This document shows positions 43,178 through 58,870 of a DNA stretch of 64,000 nt, piece by piece. The translations under genes were made by a program, and so were the position numbers. The stretch is taken from NCBI GenBank assembly GCA_029961745.1, contig CP124680.1:4712001-4776000 (forward strand), read 5' to 3'. The notes under the pieces are model-generated. The model worked only from the letters and a program-made list of their open reading frames with translations. It had not been told where the DNA came from and made no database searches. How positions within the stretch are numbered: the first letter of the stretch is position 1; each line of letters opens with the position of its first letter. This DNA is from Nocardioides sp. L-11A. GTDB lineage: Bacteria; Actinomycetota; Actinomycetes; Propionibacteriales; Nocardioidaceae.

Positions 43178-44391
43178 CGCGCCGCCGCATCCGGAGCTGC
43201 CGGCTCCTCGCGACGCTCGCGCTGGTGTGGACCGGGGCGGGCATCGCCGTCCCTGCCCACGGCGCTGGCAGCCAGGCCGACGACGTCACGCCACCGACCA
43301 TCCACATCAGCATGGCCGAGAGCCCCGGCACGGGTCCGTGGGCAGGCTGGTACGCCGCCCCGGTCACGATCGTCATGTCCGCCACGGACGACACCCATGT
43401 CTCCTCACTCAACTGGAGGATGATCGGAGCGCAGCCCGGAGCCGCCGGCAGCGCCGGGACTGACATCACCAAGGACGTGTTCGTCCAGGGCATCACCACC
43501 GTCACCGTCACCGCGCGCGACCCCGCCCGCAACGAGTCCAGCCGCACCTTCGGCGTCGGCATCGATCTCACCGACCCGACCGTCACCTTCGGCGGCGACG
43601 CCTACGGCGACATCATCCGACGAGGTGAGGTGCGCCGGCTGACCTACACCTGCGCCGACCAGCCTACGGCGGTCGTTTCCTGCGAGGCCCGGATCGGAGA
43701 GGTGCCCTTCGCCTCCGGGGAGCCGATCCCGACGGAGAGCAACGGCCCCAGAACCGTCACCGTCACGGCGACCGACGCGGTAGGACGCCGGGTCGAGGAA
43801 ACGTACTCCTACGCCGTGCTCGATCCCCGCCTGGCGGTGGTCAGCCCGCCAGAGATCGTCGGCGCCCCGGGAACCGTCCGCGTCGGCGAGACTCTGACCG
43901 CCATCGGGGGTCGGTTCAAGCCCGAGTCGACCACGACCTACCGCTGGGTGCAGGACAACGAGGTCCTCGCCGAGGGCCCGTCGTACGTCGTGCGACCCGA
44001 CAACGTCGACCGCCTGATCCGGGTGCAGGCCTCCGGCACACGTCCGGGCTACGAGGACGCCACCATCGACAACGAACATGCGGTCCGGGTGCTGCCGGCA
44101 GCCGCCCCTGTCACCGACCAGGCGTGGACCGTACTGAAGCCGGCCTCGCTCGAGGGCAATGCCCGCGTGGGCAAGCGGCTGCGCGCCGTGCCTCCGCGGC
44201 TCTCCGGCCCCGCCACGTCGTACGCCTACCAGTGGCTGCGCAACGGCAGGCCCATCAAGGGCGCGACCCACGCGTCGTACAAGCTCCGCAAGGCCGACGC
44301 GAGGCGCAAGGTCGCCGTCCGCGTCACCGCCATCACCGCCCACCGACCGGACACCGTCTCGGTCAGCACTCCACGGAAGGTACGCCGATGA
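43174..44391 (+). CDS. secreted modular Ig-like protein 2
   Basis: The 405-residue protein has the same order as protein 1 but with one middle Ig-like module only: OmpL47-like (IHISMAESPGTGPWAGWYAAPVTIVMSATDDTHVSSLNW), Cys-paired (RLTYTCADQPTAVVSCEARIG), one Ig-like (PPEIVGAPGTVRVGETLTAIGGRF) and the C-terminal YQWLR module (SYAYQWLRNGRPIKGATHASYKL) with tail RKVRR. Starts GTG 43174 and overlaps its neighbours by 4 nt. Sequence identity to protein 1 in the first two modules is high, so it is a tandem duplicate. Confidence 0.72.
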   Translation: MTRRRIRSCRLLATLALVWTGAGIAVPAHGAGSQADDVTPPTIHISMAESPGTGPWAGWYAAPVTIVMSATDDTHVSSLNWRMIGAQPGAAGSAGTDITKDVFVQGITTVTVTARDPARNESSRTFGVGIDLTDPTVTFGGDAYGDIIRRGEVRRLTYTCADQPTAVVSCEARIGEVPFASGEPIPTESNGPRTVTVTATDAVGRRVEETYSYAVLDPRLAVVSPPEIVGAPGTVRVGETLTAIGGRFKPESTTTYRWVQDNEVLAEGPSYVVRPDNVDRLIRVQASGTRPGYEDATIDNEHAVRVLPAAAPVTDQAWTVLKPASLEGNARVGKRLRAVPPRLSGPATSYAYQWLRNGRPIKGATHASYKLRKADARRKVAVRVTAITAHRPDTVSVSTPRKVRR

Positions 44392-45938
44392 CAAGGTTCG
44401 TGTACCGAGGGGCGGTCCTCCTCGCCATCGCCCTCTCCATCTCGCTCACCGGTGCCACCGCCGCCCACGCCGACCCGGTGGAGGACACCATCCCGCCGGA
44501 CATCTGGGTGGAGATCGGCCCTAGCCAGGGCACAGGACCGTGGGTCGGCTGGTACCGATCCCCGACCGCGGCGACCGTCCGGGCCTCGGACCGGACCGGC
44601 GTCGCCTATCTCTCCTACTCGCTCGCCGGCGCGCAGACCGGCGCCGCGAGCACCACCTCCTCCGCGAAACTGGATGTCATGCTCGAGAAGGAGGGGCTCT
44701 CGACGTTCCGCATCCATGCGAGGGACTACGCCGGCAACACCAGCACTCTCACGTACGGCGTCGGCATCGACCTCACCGACCCGACCGCGGCGATCACCGG
44801 TCTCACCGACGGCGCGAACCTGAAGAACGGGGAGCTCCGGCGGGCCGAGTTCTCCTGCGGCGACCCGGGCGGCGCGATCGTGTCATGCGAGGCGACCAAC
44901 GACGGTGCGCCGTTCACCTCAGGGAGCCTCGTCACCACCGCCAAGGCCGGACCCCATCAGCTGAAGGTCACCGCCATCGACAGGGTCGGTCGCCGCTCCG
45001 AGCGCGTCCTCGACTATCAGGTCGGACGCAGGGACCTGAGGATCGTCAGCCTGCCGGTGATCACCGGCAACCCGACCAACGTCCGGATCGGCGAGCAGTT
45101 GACCGTGGGAGGCGCGGTCTTCGATCCGGCGCCGGACGCCTTCCGCTACGAATGGACCGCCGCCGGCCAGGTCGTCGCCCTCGGACCTGCCTTCACGCCG
45201 ACCGCGGAGCACCTCGGCAAGCGGGTCGCCGTGGTGGCCTACGGCTCGGGATCCGGAAGTCAGTACGGCGAGACCTACACCCCGCCCGTCGGCGACGTGC
45301 TGGTACGCCCCGCTCTGTCGCCGATGACCGTGGTGGAGCAGCCCTCCATCATGGGCGATCCCACCACCGTCTCCCCCGGTGTCGTCCTGCGCGCGAGCGG
45401 CGGCGCATTCTCGCCGGAGCCGGAGAAGGTGACCTTCATGTGGTTCGTCGACGACAAGCTCGCCGGCACCGGCCCAACCTGGACGCCCGGCGTCGAGCAC
45501 CTCGGCACGTCGGTCCAGCTGATGGCCGTGGCCACCCACCCCGACCACTTCGACACGCCGAGCGGCAGGACCCCCGGAGTCCGCGTCGTTCCGAGTGCGC
45601 CCGATCCCGGCGGGCCCGGTCCGGGCGGGCCCGGTCCGGGCAGTCCTGCCCCGGGCGATCACGCCGGTGCTGCCTGGAGCCTGCTGACCGCCGCGACGGT
45701 CGAGGGCAAGCCGACCGTCGGCAAGAGGCTACGCGCCGTCCTCCCCCAGCTCTCCGGTCCCGCCCAGTCCTGGACCTACCAGTGGCTGCGGGGCGGCAAG
45801 CCGATCAAGGGCGCCACCAAGAAGGCCTACCAACTCCGCAAGACCGACCGGCGACGCAAGGTCACCGTCCGCATCACCGCCACGAGCGCCGCCGGCGCGG
45901 TCATCGTCTCGACCGCGAAGCCCAAGCGCATCCGCTGA
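44388..45938 (+). CDS. secreted modular Ig-like protein 3
   Basis: The 516-residue protein starts MTRFVYRGAVLLAIALSISLTG. It has the OmpL47-like module (GPSQGTGPWVGWYRSPTAATVRASDRTGVAYLSYSL), the Cys module (RRAEFSCGDPGGAIVSCEATND), two Ig-like modules (PVITGNPTNVRIGEQLTVGGAVF; PSIMGDPTTVSPGVVLRASGGAFS), a Gly-Pro linker and the C-terminal YQWLR module (TYQWLRGGKPIKGATKKAYQL) ending KPKRIR. In this member one Asn of the module is replaced (RGGK). ATG 44388 overlaps the previous stop. A 34-bp gap separates it from protein 4. Confidence 0.72.
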   Translation: MTRFVYRGAVLLAIALSISLTGATAAHADPVEDTIPPDIWVEIGPSQGTGPWVGWYRSPTAATVRASDRTGVAYLSYSLAGAQTGAASTTSSAKLDVMLEKEGLSTFRIHARDYAGNTSTLTYGVGIDLTDPTAAITGLTDGANLKNGELRRAEFSCGDPGGAIVSCEATNDGAPFTSGSLVTTAKAGPHQLKVTAIDRVGRRSERVLDYQVGRRDLRIVSLPVITGNPTNVRIGEQLTVGGAVFDPAPDAFRYEWTAAGQVVALGPAFTPTAEHLGKRVAVVAYGSGSGSQYGETYTPPVGDVLVRPALSPMTVVEQPSIMGDPTTVSPGVVLRASGGAFSPEPEKVTFMWFVDDKLAGTGPTWTPGVEHLGTSVQLMAVATHPDHFDTPSGRTPGVRVVPSAPDPGGPGPGGPGPGSPAPGDHAGAAWSLLTAATVEGKPTVGKRLRAVLPQLSGPAQSWTYQWLRGGKPIKGATKKAYQLRKTDRRRKVTVRITATSAAGAVIVSTAKPKRIR

Positions 45939-45972
45939 GACCTGCTCCGCACCCAGTCAAGGATCCCCCGTC

Positions 45973-47745
45973 ATGAGACATCGCCTGCTCACCGCCTTTG
46001 CCCTGACCCTGGCCTCCGCGCTCACCGCGGCTCCAGGCCCGCGCGCCGACGCACTCGCCGACGGCCTACCACCGGTGATCACGGTCGACGTCAGAGCCAG
46101 CGACGGCCAGGGGGCCTGGGTCGGCTGGTACCAGGACACCGTCTCGCCCGTGCTGAGAGCGACCGACGACGACGGCATCGCCCGCCTGGCCTACCGGCTC
46201 ACCGGCGCCCAGACCGGGGAGGGCAGCATCGTCGGAGCGCTGCTCCCGGTCACCATCTCCGCCGAGGGCCTGACCACCATCGAGATCACCGCCACCGACA
46301 CCGCCGGCAACACCGCCACCCGCAGCTACGGCGTCGGCATCGACCGCGCCGACCCCACCGCCATCGTCACCGGCCTCGATGCCGGAGTGCCCCGCGGCGA
46401 GACCCGCACCGCTGAGTTCTCCTGCGCCGACCCCGGCGGCCCCAGCAGCGCGATCGTCTCCTGCATCGCCACCCACGACGGGGCTCCCTTCACCTCCGGC
46501 AGCCGCGTCGACACCTCCCAGCACGGAGAACACACCGTCGCCGTCACCGCGACCGACCGGGTCGGCAACGTCACCCGGTACGTCTATCCCTATCGCGTCA
46601 CTCGCTACACCCTGATCAGGCCGCCCGCCATCGAGGGCGACCCCACCATCGTCAAGGTCGGGCAGCAGCTTCGCGCGAGCGGTGGGATCTTCGAGCCGAC
46701 ACCCGGCGCGGTCAACTACGCGTGGTACCTCGACGGCGTCCACATCGCCAACAACGCGACCTACACCCCATCCCCCAGGGACCGTGGCAAGCGGATCTCG
46801 CTCCGCGTGACCTGCTCGGACGGAGGTGGCGGCTTCGAGAACACGACGAGTCCGCTGCCCACGGCAGGCATCCTGATCCAAGCGGACCTGCGGGTGGACA
46901 AACAGCCCGCCATCGCGGGCAACCCGGCCACCATCCGCCCCGGCTCCGTGCTCCGGGCCACCGATGCCGAGGTCGCCCCCAAGCCCAGCGGCATCACCTA
47001 CCGGTGGTACGCCGACGGTCAGCAGGTCGGCACCGGCAAGGAGTACGCCGTCCAGCCGGCCGACCTCGGCAAGACCATCGCCATGGATGCCGTCGCCATC
47101 GCCCCCGACCCGAGCTATCTGGACACCGTCAGCGCTCGCGTCGGCTCCGTCAAGGTCGAGCCGCACGTCTTCCAGACCCAGAAGCCGCCGGCGGTCACTG
47201 GCACCGCCGATGTCGGCGGCAGCCTGACCATCACCGACGGCGCCGTCACCCCGACCACCCCGCCCGCCAGCAGTCACTGGGTCGTCGACGGCGCCGTCGT
47301 GGCCACCGGCAACCAGCTCACCCTCACCCGCGCCCACGCCGGCCGCGCCGTGGCCTGCCATCAGGTCTTCACCGCCCCCGGCTACGCCGACCTCACCCTC
47401 CCCTGCACCTTCCCCGGCGACGCCACCAGCGTCACCATTCCCGGCACCCGCACCGACGGCCCCGACAGCGACGCAGCGTGGTCGGTGCTGGGGCCAGCCC
47501 GGATGAAGGGCAAGGCGAAGCCCGGCAAGACTCTCCGCGCGGTCCTCCCGCAGGTCTCCACGCCGGCTGCCGGCTACCGCTACCAGTGGCTGCGCAACAA
47601 CAAGCCCATCAAGAAGGCCACCAGAGCGACGTACCGGATCCGCAAGCCCGACCGCGGACGCAGGATCGCCGTCCGCATCACCGCGATCTCGCCAGGTCGG
47701 CCCGACCTGGTCTCCCACAGCCCGGCGAAACGAGTGCCCCGATGA
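45973..47745 (+). CDS. secreted modular Ig-like protein 4
   Basis: The largest member with 590 residues. After the signal peptide it has the OmpL47-like module (VTVDVRASDGQGAWVGWYQDTVSP, from ~residue 37), the Cys module (TAEFSCADPGGPSSAIVSCIATHD), three Ig-like modules (PPAIEGDPTIVKVGQQLRASGGIF; PAIAGNPATIRPGSVLRATDAEVA; PPAVTGTADVGGSLTITDGAVTP with a CHQVFTAPGYADLTLPC signature) and the C-terminal YQWLR module (YRYQWLRNNKPIKKATRATYRI) ending KRVPR. AAGGA at 45959-45963 precedes ATG 45973. Confidence 0.72.
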   Translation: MRHRLLTAFALTLASALTAAPGPRADALADGLPPVITVDVRASDGQGAWVGWYQDTVSPVLRATDDDGIARLAYRLTGAQTGEGSIVGALLPVTISAEGLTTIEITATDTAGNTATRSYGVGIDRADPTAIVTGLDAGVPRGETRTAEFSCADPGGPSSAIVSCIATHDGAPFTSGSRVDTSQHGEHTVAVTATDRVGNVTRYVYPYRVTRYTLIRPPAIEGDPTIVKVGQQLRASGGIFEPTPGAVNYAWYLDGVHIANNATYTPSPRDRGKRISLRVTCSDGGGGFENTTSPLPTAGILIQADLRVDKQPAIAGNPATIRPGSVLRATDAEVAPKPSGITYRWYADGQQVGTGKEYAVQPADLGKTIAMDAVAIAPDPSYLDTVSARVGSVKVEPHVFQTQKPPAVTGTADVGGSLTITDGAVTPTTPPASSHWVVDGAVVATGNQLTLTRAHAGRAVACHQVFTAPGYADLTLPCTFPGDATSVTIPGTRTDGPDSDAAWSVLGPARMKGKAKPGKTLRAVLPQVSTPAAGYRYQWLRNNKPIKKATRATYRIRKPDRGRRIAVRITAISPGRPDLVSHSPAKRVPR

Positions 47746-48482
47746 CGATCCACCGACGACATGCACTGCTCCCTCTTCTGCTCCTGAGCGGTGTGCTCAC
47801 GACCACGGCGGGTCAACAGAGCGCGGCGGGCGAGGACCTGAAGAACTTCTACTACTACGGCCCCAACCCCTCGGTGCCGGAGGTCCCCTATGTCGGCGAG
47901 GCTCTGACGGTCACTCGCGCCGGCCTCCTCCCCGACCCCCAGTACGTCGAGACGCTCTGGACGATCGACGACACCACGCGGGGCGATACGGGCCATCGCC
48001 TCCTGCTCACCGCGGAGCTGCTCGGGTCCCGGATCTCCTGCGAGCAGTCCTACAGCCATCCGGGCTACCGCTCTGTCACGCTGCCCTGCGCGTTCAACGC
48101 AGGCAACGCTGGGCTGCCCTGGGTGATCGTGCAGGCCCGTCCGGGCGGGCCGACCACGCCCACCCCGACCATGCCCACCCCGACCACCCCGACCACGCCG
48201 ACGACCGATTCGGCGTGGATGGCCACGACGGCCGCCGCGCTCAAGGGCAGGGCCGAGGTCGGTGCGAGGCTCCGCGCCGTCCTCCCTCAGCTCACCGCAC
48301 CTGCCAGCACCTACTCCTACCAGTGGCTGCGCAGCAACAAGCCCATCAAGAAGGCCACCACGGCGACGTACCGGATCCGCAAGGCCGACCGCGGGCGCAA
48401 GCTCAGCGTCCGGGTCACCGCCTCCGCGCCCGGCCAGACCGACCTCGTCTCGGTCTCACCGGTCAGGCGAGTCCGCCGCTAG
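47742..48482 (+). CDS. secreted modular Ig-like protein 5 (short)
   Basis: The 246-residue member lacks the OmpL47-like and Cys modules. It has a signal peptide, one module of the type seen last in protein 4 (VGEALTVTRAGLLPDPQYVETLWTIDD...SCEQSYSHPGYRSVTLPCAF), a Thr-Pro linker (PTPTMPTPTTPTTPTTDS) and the YQWLR module (YSYQWLRSNKPIKKATTATYRI) with tail RRVRR. It overlaps the stop of protein 4 by ATGA. Its shape suggests it arose from the 3' half of a neighbour. Confidence 0.72.
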   Translation: MTIHRRHALLPLLLLSGVLTTTAGQQSAAGEDLKNFYYYGPNPSVPEVPYVGEALTVTRAGLLPDPQYVETLWTIDDTTRGDTGHRLLLTAELLGSRISCEQSYSHPGYRSVTLPCAFNAGNAGLPWVIVQARPGGPTTPTPTMPTPTTPTTPTTDSAWMATTAAALKGRAEVGARLRAVLPQLTAPASTYSYQWLRSNKPIKKATTATYRIRKADRGRKLSVRVTASAPGQTDLVSVSPVRRVRR

Positions 48483-48527
48483 TCCTCTCCCCCACGGAGG
48501 AACCCACACCCGAGAGGAAAGGACGAC

Positions 48528-48556
48528 GGCCCTCCCGAGCTGCGCTCGGGAGGGCC
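48528..48556. terminator. 13-bp stem hairpin, left of the Uma2 gene
   Basis: GGCCCTCCCGAGC-TGC-GCTCGGGAGGGCC, followed by TTCG. It lies between the convergent Ig-like array and the Uma2 gene. It is nearly identical to the hairpin at 49233-49261, so Uma2 is flanked by both. Confidence 0.75.
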
Positions 48557-48565
48557 TTCGGCGGG

Positions 48566-49135
48566 TCAGCGCTCACTCGCGGACGCCAGCGCCGACGGCA
48601 CCACAGTCACCGGGAACGGCGATGTCGCGGTCCATGGCCGATCGCCCGTGCGGTCCACGACCGTCTCGTACACGTTGTCGCGCAGCTCCCACACGATCAG
48701 CCGACCCGCCAGCGGGTCGACCGCCCAGTACGAAGGGATCCCGGCCCGCTCGTAGCGCTTGTACTTCGTGTTCAGGTCGTAGAGCGCCGTGCTCGGCGAG
48801 AGGATCTCGCCCACCAGCAGTGGGCAGACCTCGATCGGGTCCGTTCCCACGACCGCGGCGGGATCGATCACCATGACGTCCGGCTGCACGGCAGTGTCCG
48901 CCGACAGGATGTCGAACGGCGCCGCCAGCACCTCCAGGTGCTCCGGCAGCGCCGACAGCAGCAGCTTGATCAGCCGCATCTGCGTGCGCTGGTGCTCGAT
49001 CGACGGCCCCGCCATGACCGTGACCACCCCGTCAATCAGCTCGAGCCGGCGATCCGGCTCCCACAGTTGCCAGACGTCGTACGCCGTCAGCACCTGCCCC
49101 TGCGGCAGGTCGAGGTCCACCGTCATGACGCCCAT
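48566..49135 (-). CDS. Uma2-family (DUF820) putative nuclease
   Basis: The 189-residue protein has the Uma2 pattern: YDVWQLWEPDRRLELIDGVVTVMAGPSIEHQRTQ, then the PD-(D/E)xK parts AVQPDVMVID, VGEILSPSTALYDLNTKYKRYERAGIPSYWAVDP with candidate Asp, Glu and Lys. Members are thought to be restriction-fold nucleases, possibly of a mobile or defence nature; the function is not established. It starts at GTG/ATG near 49126-49135. It is the only gene of the window flanked by two copies of the same hairpin. Confidence 0.82.
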   Translation of the reverse strand: MGVMTVDLDLPQGQVLTAYDVWQLWEPDRRLELIDGVVTVMAGPSIEHQRTQMRLIKLLLSALPEHLEVLAAPFDILSADTAVQPDVMVIDPAAVVGTDPIEVCPLLVGEILSPSTALYDLNTKYKRYERAGIPSYWAVDPLAGRLIVWELRDNVYETVVDRTGDRPWTATSPFPVTVVPSALASASER

Positions 49136-49232
49136 TGTGCACCGCCTCTCCGGTCCGAGTCATGCGTCGATCCTGCGGGCACGCCGACCTGCCCGCAAAC
49201 GGCTCTCCACAGTCGTCCGCAGACAAGACGAG

Positions 49233-49261
49233 GGCCCTCCCGAGCAGCGCTCGGGAGGGCC
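49233..49261. terminator. 13-bp stem hairpin, right of the Uma2 gene
   Basis: GGCCCTCCCGAGC-AGC-GCTCGGGAGGGCC followed by TTGG. Only the loop and flanks differ from the copy at 48528-48556; both are read in the same flank order. It lies between the Uma2 start and the rpoC end, in a 320-bp gap that also holds a further hairpin and a 16-bp direct repeat (GCGAGGAACGAGCGAC at 49311-49326 and 49422-49437). Confidence 0.75.
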
Positions 49262-49322
49262 TTGGGGCGAAACCGGTGGCGGAGGGACGCCGAGCGACGG
49301 AGCGCAGGGAGCGAGGAACGAG

Positions 49323-49362
49323 CGACCGGAGCGGAGGAATCGGCGTTCCTCCGCTCCGGTCG
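49323..49362. terminator. 17-bp stem hairpin downstream of rpoC
   Basis: CGACCGGAGCGGAGGAA (49323-49339) pairs perfectly with 49346-49362 around a 6-nt loop. It lies 94 bp past the rpoC stop and is the best candidate terminator of rpoBC; no T-tract is present. Confidence 0.6.
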
Positions 49363-49455
49363 TCTTGCCGCCAGTCCTACTCAGCCATCTCCGTCACCCG
49401 GCCGCGGGCCGGCAGCGTGGCGCGAGGAACGAGCGACACGCTCGGCCAGTTCAAC

Positions 49456-53334
<3,879 letters not shown>

Positions 53335-53422
53335 GATGGCTGCAACCCTTCGTTGGATCTGAGAAAAGTGAAGTTGGTTGGGGGTGGAGGCAGGGCGCGC
53401 CCGGTGGGGCGCGCCCCGCGAC

Positions 53423-56932
<3,510 letters not shown>

Positions 56933-57035
56933 GAGTTGTCCTTCGACGGGTTCGACTCTTCGAGAGCGCCCTGACCCACCACGTCATCGGCCACCGGGCA
57001 GGCCGAAGCGCATCTGAGGGCAGGCGCAAGGAGCC

Positions 57036-57064
57036 ACGATACACCACTGCGGAGCGCTCGACAA
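57036..57064 (-). promoter_or_regulatory. probable rpoB promoter
   Basis: On the minus strand TTGTCG (57059-57064) and TATCGT (57036-57041) are spaced 17 bp, a good sigma-A match. The predicted start is near 57029, giving a leader of about 97 nt to TTG 56932. The rest of the 348-bp gap (56933-57280) holds the palindromic element at 57191-57277 and no gene that I can see. Confidence 0.6.
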
Positions 57065-57190
57065 TATCGGCTGCGCAACCTCACACAGCCGGGGAGCGGC
57101 TCCGCCGACCCCGGTCAGGGCCGGCTGGGATCCGGTCCGCCCGATCATGCTGCGCGGACCCGCTCAGGTCAAGCAGCCGCTCGGCCGCCC

Positions 57191-57277
57191 GGTCCCCCGA
57201 TCATCGACCCGGCGCGTTCGAACGCGCCGGGTCGGCGCCTTTTTCGCGTTCAGATGCGACGGGTCGATGCGGTCCGA
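57191..57277. repeat. dispersed palindromic element, copy 2
   Basis: A perfect 30-bp palindrome (57205-57234, 15-bp arms with no loop) followed by GGCGCC, TTTTT (57240-57244) and the motif CGTTCAGATGCGACGGGTCG. It aligns with the reverse complement of 22817-22901. It lies 3 bp downstream of the last Mce-associated stop and ~125 bp upstream of the rpoB promoter. Confidence 0.85.
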
Positions 57278-57280
57278 GAC

Positions 57281-58135
57281 TCAGCTCTCGGCGCAGTCCG
57301 AGTCGACGCAGATGCCGTCGAGCAGCCAGCCCTGCTCGCTGCCGGAGTCGCGGACCAGCTGCAGCGTGGCCCACATCCGCAGCGTGCTCCGCTCGCCCCC
57401 GTCGCGGACGCTGTCCTGCCGGATGAACACCACGACGGAAGCGAGCCTGCCGTCGTCGCTGAGGCGGGTCAGGGCGACCCCGTCGGCCGCCGCCTCGACG
57501 ACGATCTTCTGCTTCGTGGCCTCCTCGGTCAGCTCCGGCCAGAGCTTGGTCTGCTTGGCGGCCAGGGCCGGCGTGAGGTACTGGGTCACCCGCTCCAGGT
57601 CGGCGTCCATGGTCTGGTAGCCGTACGAGAAGGCCGGCGCGACGATCCGCTCCGCGGCGCCCTCCACCTCGACGGAGGTCCGCTCGAAGCGGAGGTTGCT
57701 CTCGGCCACCTCCTTCGCGCTGGCCTCGCCGCGGGCGCCGGGCAGCAGGGCGAGCGTCACGGCCAGACCGACGGCCAGGACCGCGGCGACCCCCGCGGCG
57801 ACCAGGGCCACCGTGCCCGGGGCTCGGCGCCCGGCCGCGGCCGGTGCTGGCTCGGCCGGTGCTGGCTCGGCCCGTGCTGGCTCGGCGTCCGCAGGGTCCG
57901 CGGGAGCCGGCTCGTCCGCGGCCGCGGCGGTCTCGGCGGCGCGCTCGGCGGCCAGCTCGGCGTCGTACGCCGCCCGCCTGTCCTGGTCGAGCAGGACGCC
58001 GGCGGCGTCGCTGTAGGCGCGGAACCGGCGCTCGGTCGGGTCGAGATCGGCGATCGCGACCTTCCACGCGGCCCGGATCTCGTCGGCGCTCGCGCTCTCC
58101 TCGACGTCGAGGAGGTCGTACAGATTGGTGCTCAC
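57281..58135 (-). CDS. Mce-associated membrane protein with N-terminal J-like domain
   Basis: The 284-residue protein starts STNLYDLLDVEESASADEIRAAWKVAIADLDPTERRFRAYSDAAGVLLDQDRRAAYDAEL, a J-domain-like helical hairpin in which the HPD motif is missing (LDP at that place). An Ala/Pro/Glu linker with a 15-bp DNA repeat follows, then one transmembrane helix (GTVALVAAGVAAVLAVGLAVTLALLPG) and a C-terminal Mce-associated domain (SNLRFERTSVEVEG...LVRDSGSEQGWLLDGI). GTG 58135 overlaps the previous stop (GTGA). It is the last gene of the Mce operon. The J-like domain would face the cytoplasm. Confidence 0.72.
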   Translation of the reverse strand: MSTNLYDLLDVEESASADEIRAAWKVAIADLDPTERRFRAYSDAAGVLLDQDRRAAYDAELAAERAAETAAAADEPAPADPADAEPARAEPAPAEPAPAAAGRRAPGTVALVAAGVAAVLAVGLAVTLALLPGARGEASAKEVAESNLRFERTSVEVEGAAERIVAPAFSYGYQTMDADLERVTQYLTPALAAKQTKLWPELTEEATKQKIVVEAAADGVALTRLSDDGRLASVVVFIRQDSVRDGGERSTLRMWATLQLVRDSGSEQGWLLDGICVDSDCAES

Positions 58136-58848
58136 GGGGCCTCCCCCGTGCTCGGCGAGCTGCCGTCGCTCGGCTGCTCGGACGACGGCGTCGGCTGGCC
58201 ACTCGGCTGACCACTCGGCTGGCCGACCGGCGGGCCGCCCTCCGGGATCGACGCCTCGCCGAAGGAGGGCAGCTCGTCGTCGAGATCGTCGAGATCGTCG
58301 ACCAGCCAGGTCCCGCCCTGCTTGACGAGGGAGACCTCGTAGCGGAACCGGAGGGGCTCGAACGGGATCCGCTGGGTGCCGTCGGAGGGGTCGGGATAGG
58401 AGAACTCGACGACGCCGGCGACGAGCAGCTCCGCGGAGTCGTCGTCGATGCTGGCCACGCCGACGGCGTACGGCGTGCCGACCCGGTCGATCTGGGTCTG
58501 CTTGACCGTCTCCTCGGCGTAGCCGACGTTCTTGTCGAACACGGTGCGGAACTTGGCCGTCATCAGCCGGCCGACCCCGGCGTAGTCGGGCATCTTGCCC
58601 GCGGCGTCGAGCAGGTCGGGGCCGTAGGTGTTGAACCGCTGGACGAACGTCCGGGCGGCGGCGAGCGCCTTCTCGCGATCGGCGGTCTCGTCGCGCGGCG
58701 GGTCGATCAGGGAGTCGAGCTTCTCGCCGGGGTTCGAGCCCGCGCCCTTGTCGACCAGCGTCCACACGCTGACGCCGAGTGCGGCGACGACGACAGTGAG
58801 CAGCAGCCCGATCACGCTCCAGCGGAGCGTGGCGTTGGACTCCCTCAC
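58132..58848 (-). CDS. Mce-associated membrane protein
   Basis: The 238-residue protein has one N-terminal helix (LRWSVIGLLLTVVVAALGVSVWTLV) and an extracytoplasmic Mce-associated domain of NTF2-like type (ALAAARTFVQRFNTYGPDLLDAAG...FRTVFDKNVGYAEETVKQTQIDRVG...EVSLVKQGGTWLVDDLDDLDDELPS). A Ser/Pro/Gly-rich tail ends it. GTG 58848 is 22 bp after the mceF stop. Such proteins stabilise Mce complexes in mycobacteria. Confidence 0.85.
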   Translation of the reverse strand: MRESNATLRWSVIGLLLTVVVAALGVSVWTLVDKGAGSNPGEKLDSLIDPPRDETADREKALAAARTFVQRFNTYGPDLLDAAGKMPDYAGVGRLMTAKFRTVFDKNVGYAEETVKQTQIDRVGTPYAVGVASIDDDSAELLVAGVVEFSYPDPSDGTQRIPFEPLRFRYEVSLVKQGGTWLVDDLDDLDDELPSFGEASIPEGGPPVGQPSGQPSGQPTPSSEQPSDGSSPSTGEAP

Positions 58849-58870
58849 CGCGCGAGCCTCGACGACGGGC

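Noticed and set aside
48566..49135. Uma2 region as a transposon with terminal repeats
   Set aside because: The flanking hairpins are symmetrical and there is no transposase or target duplication that I can find; kept only as a finding about the hairpins.
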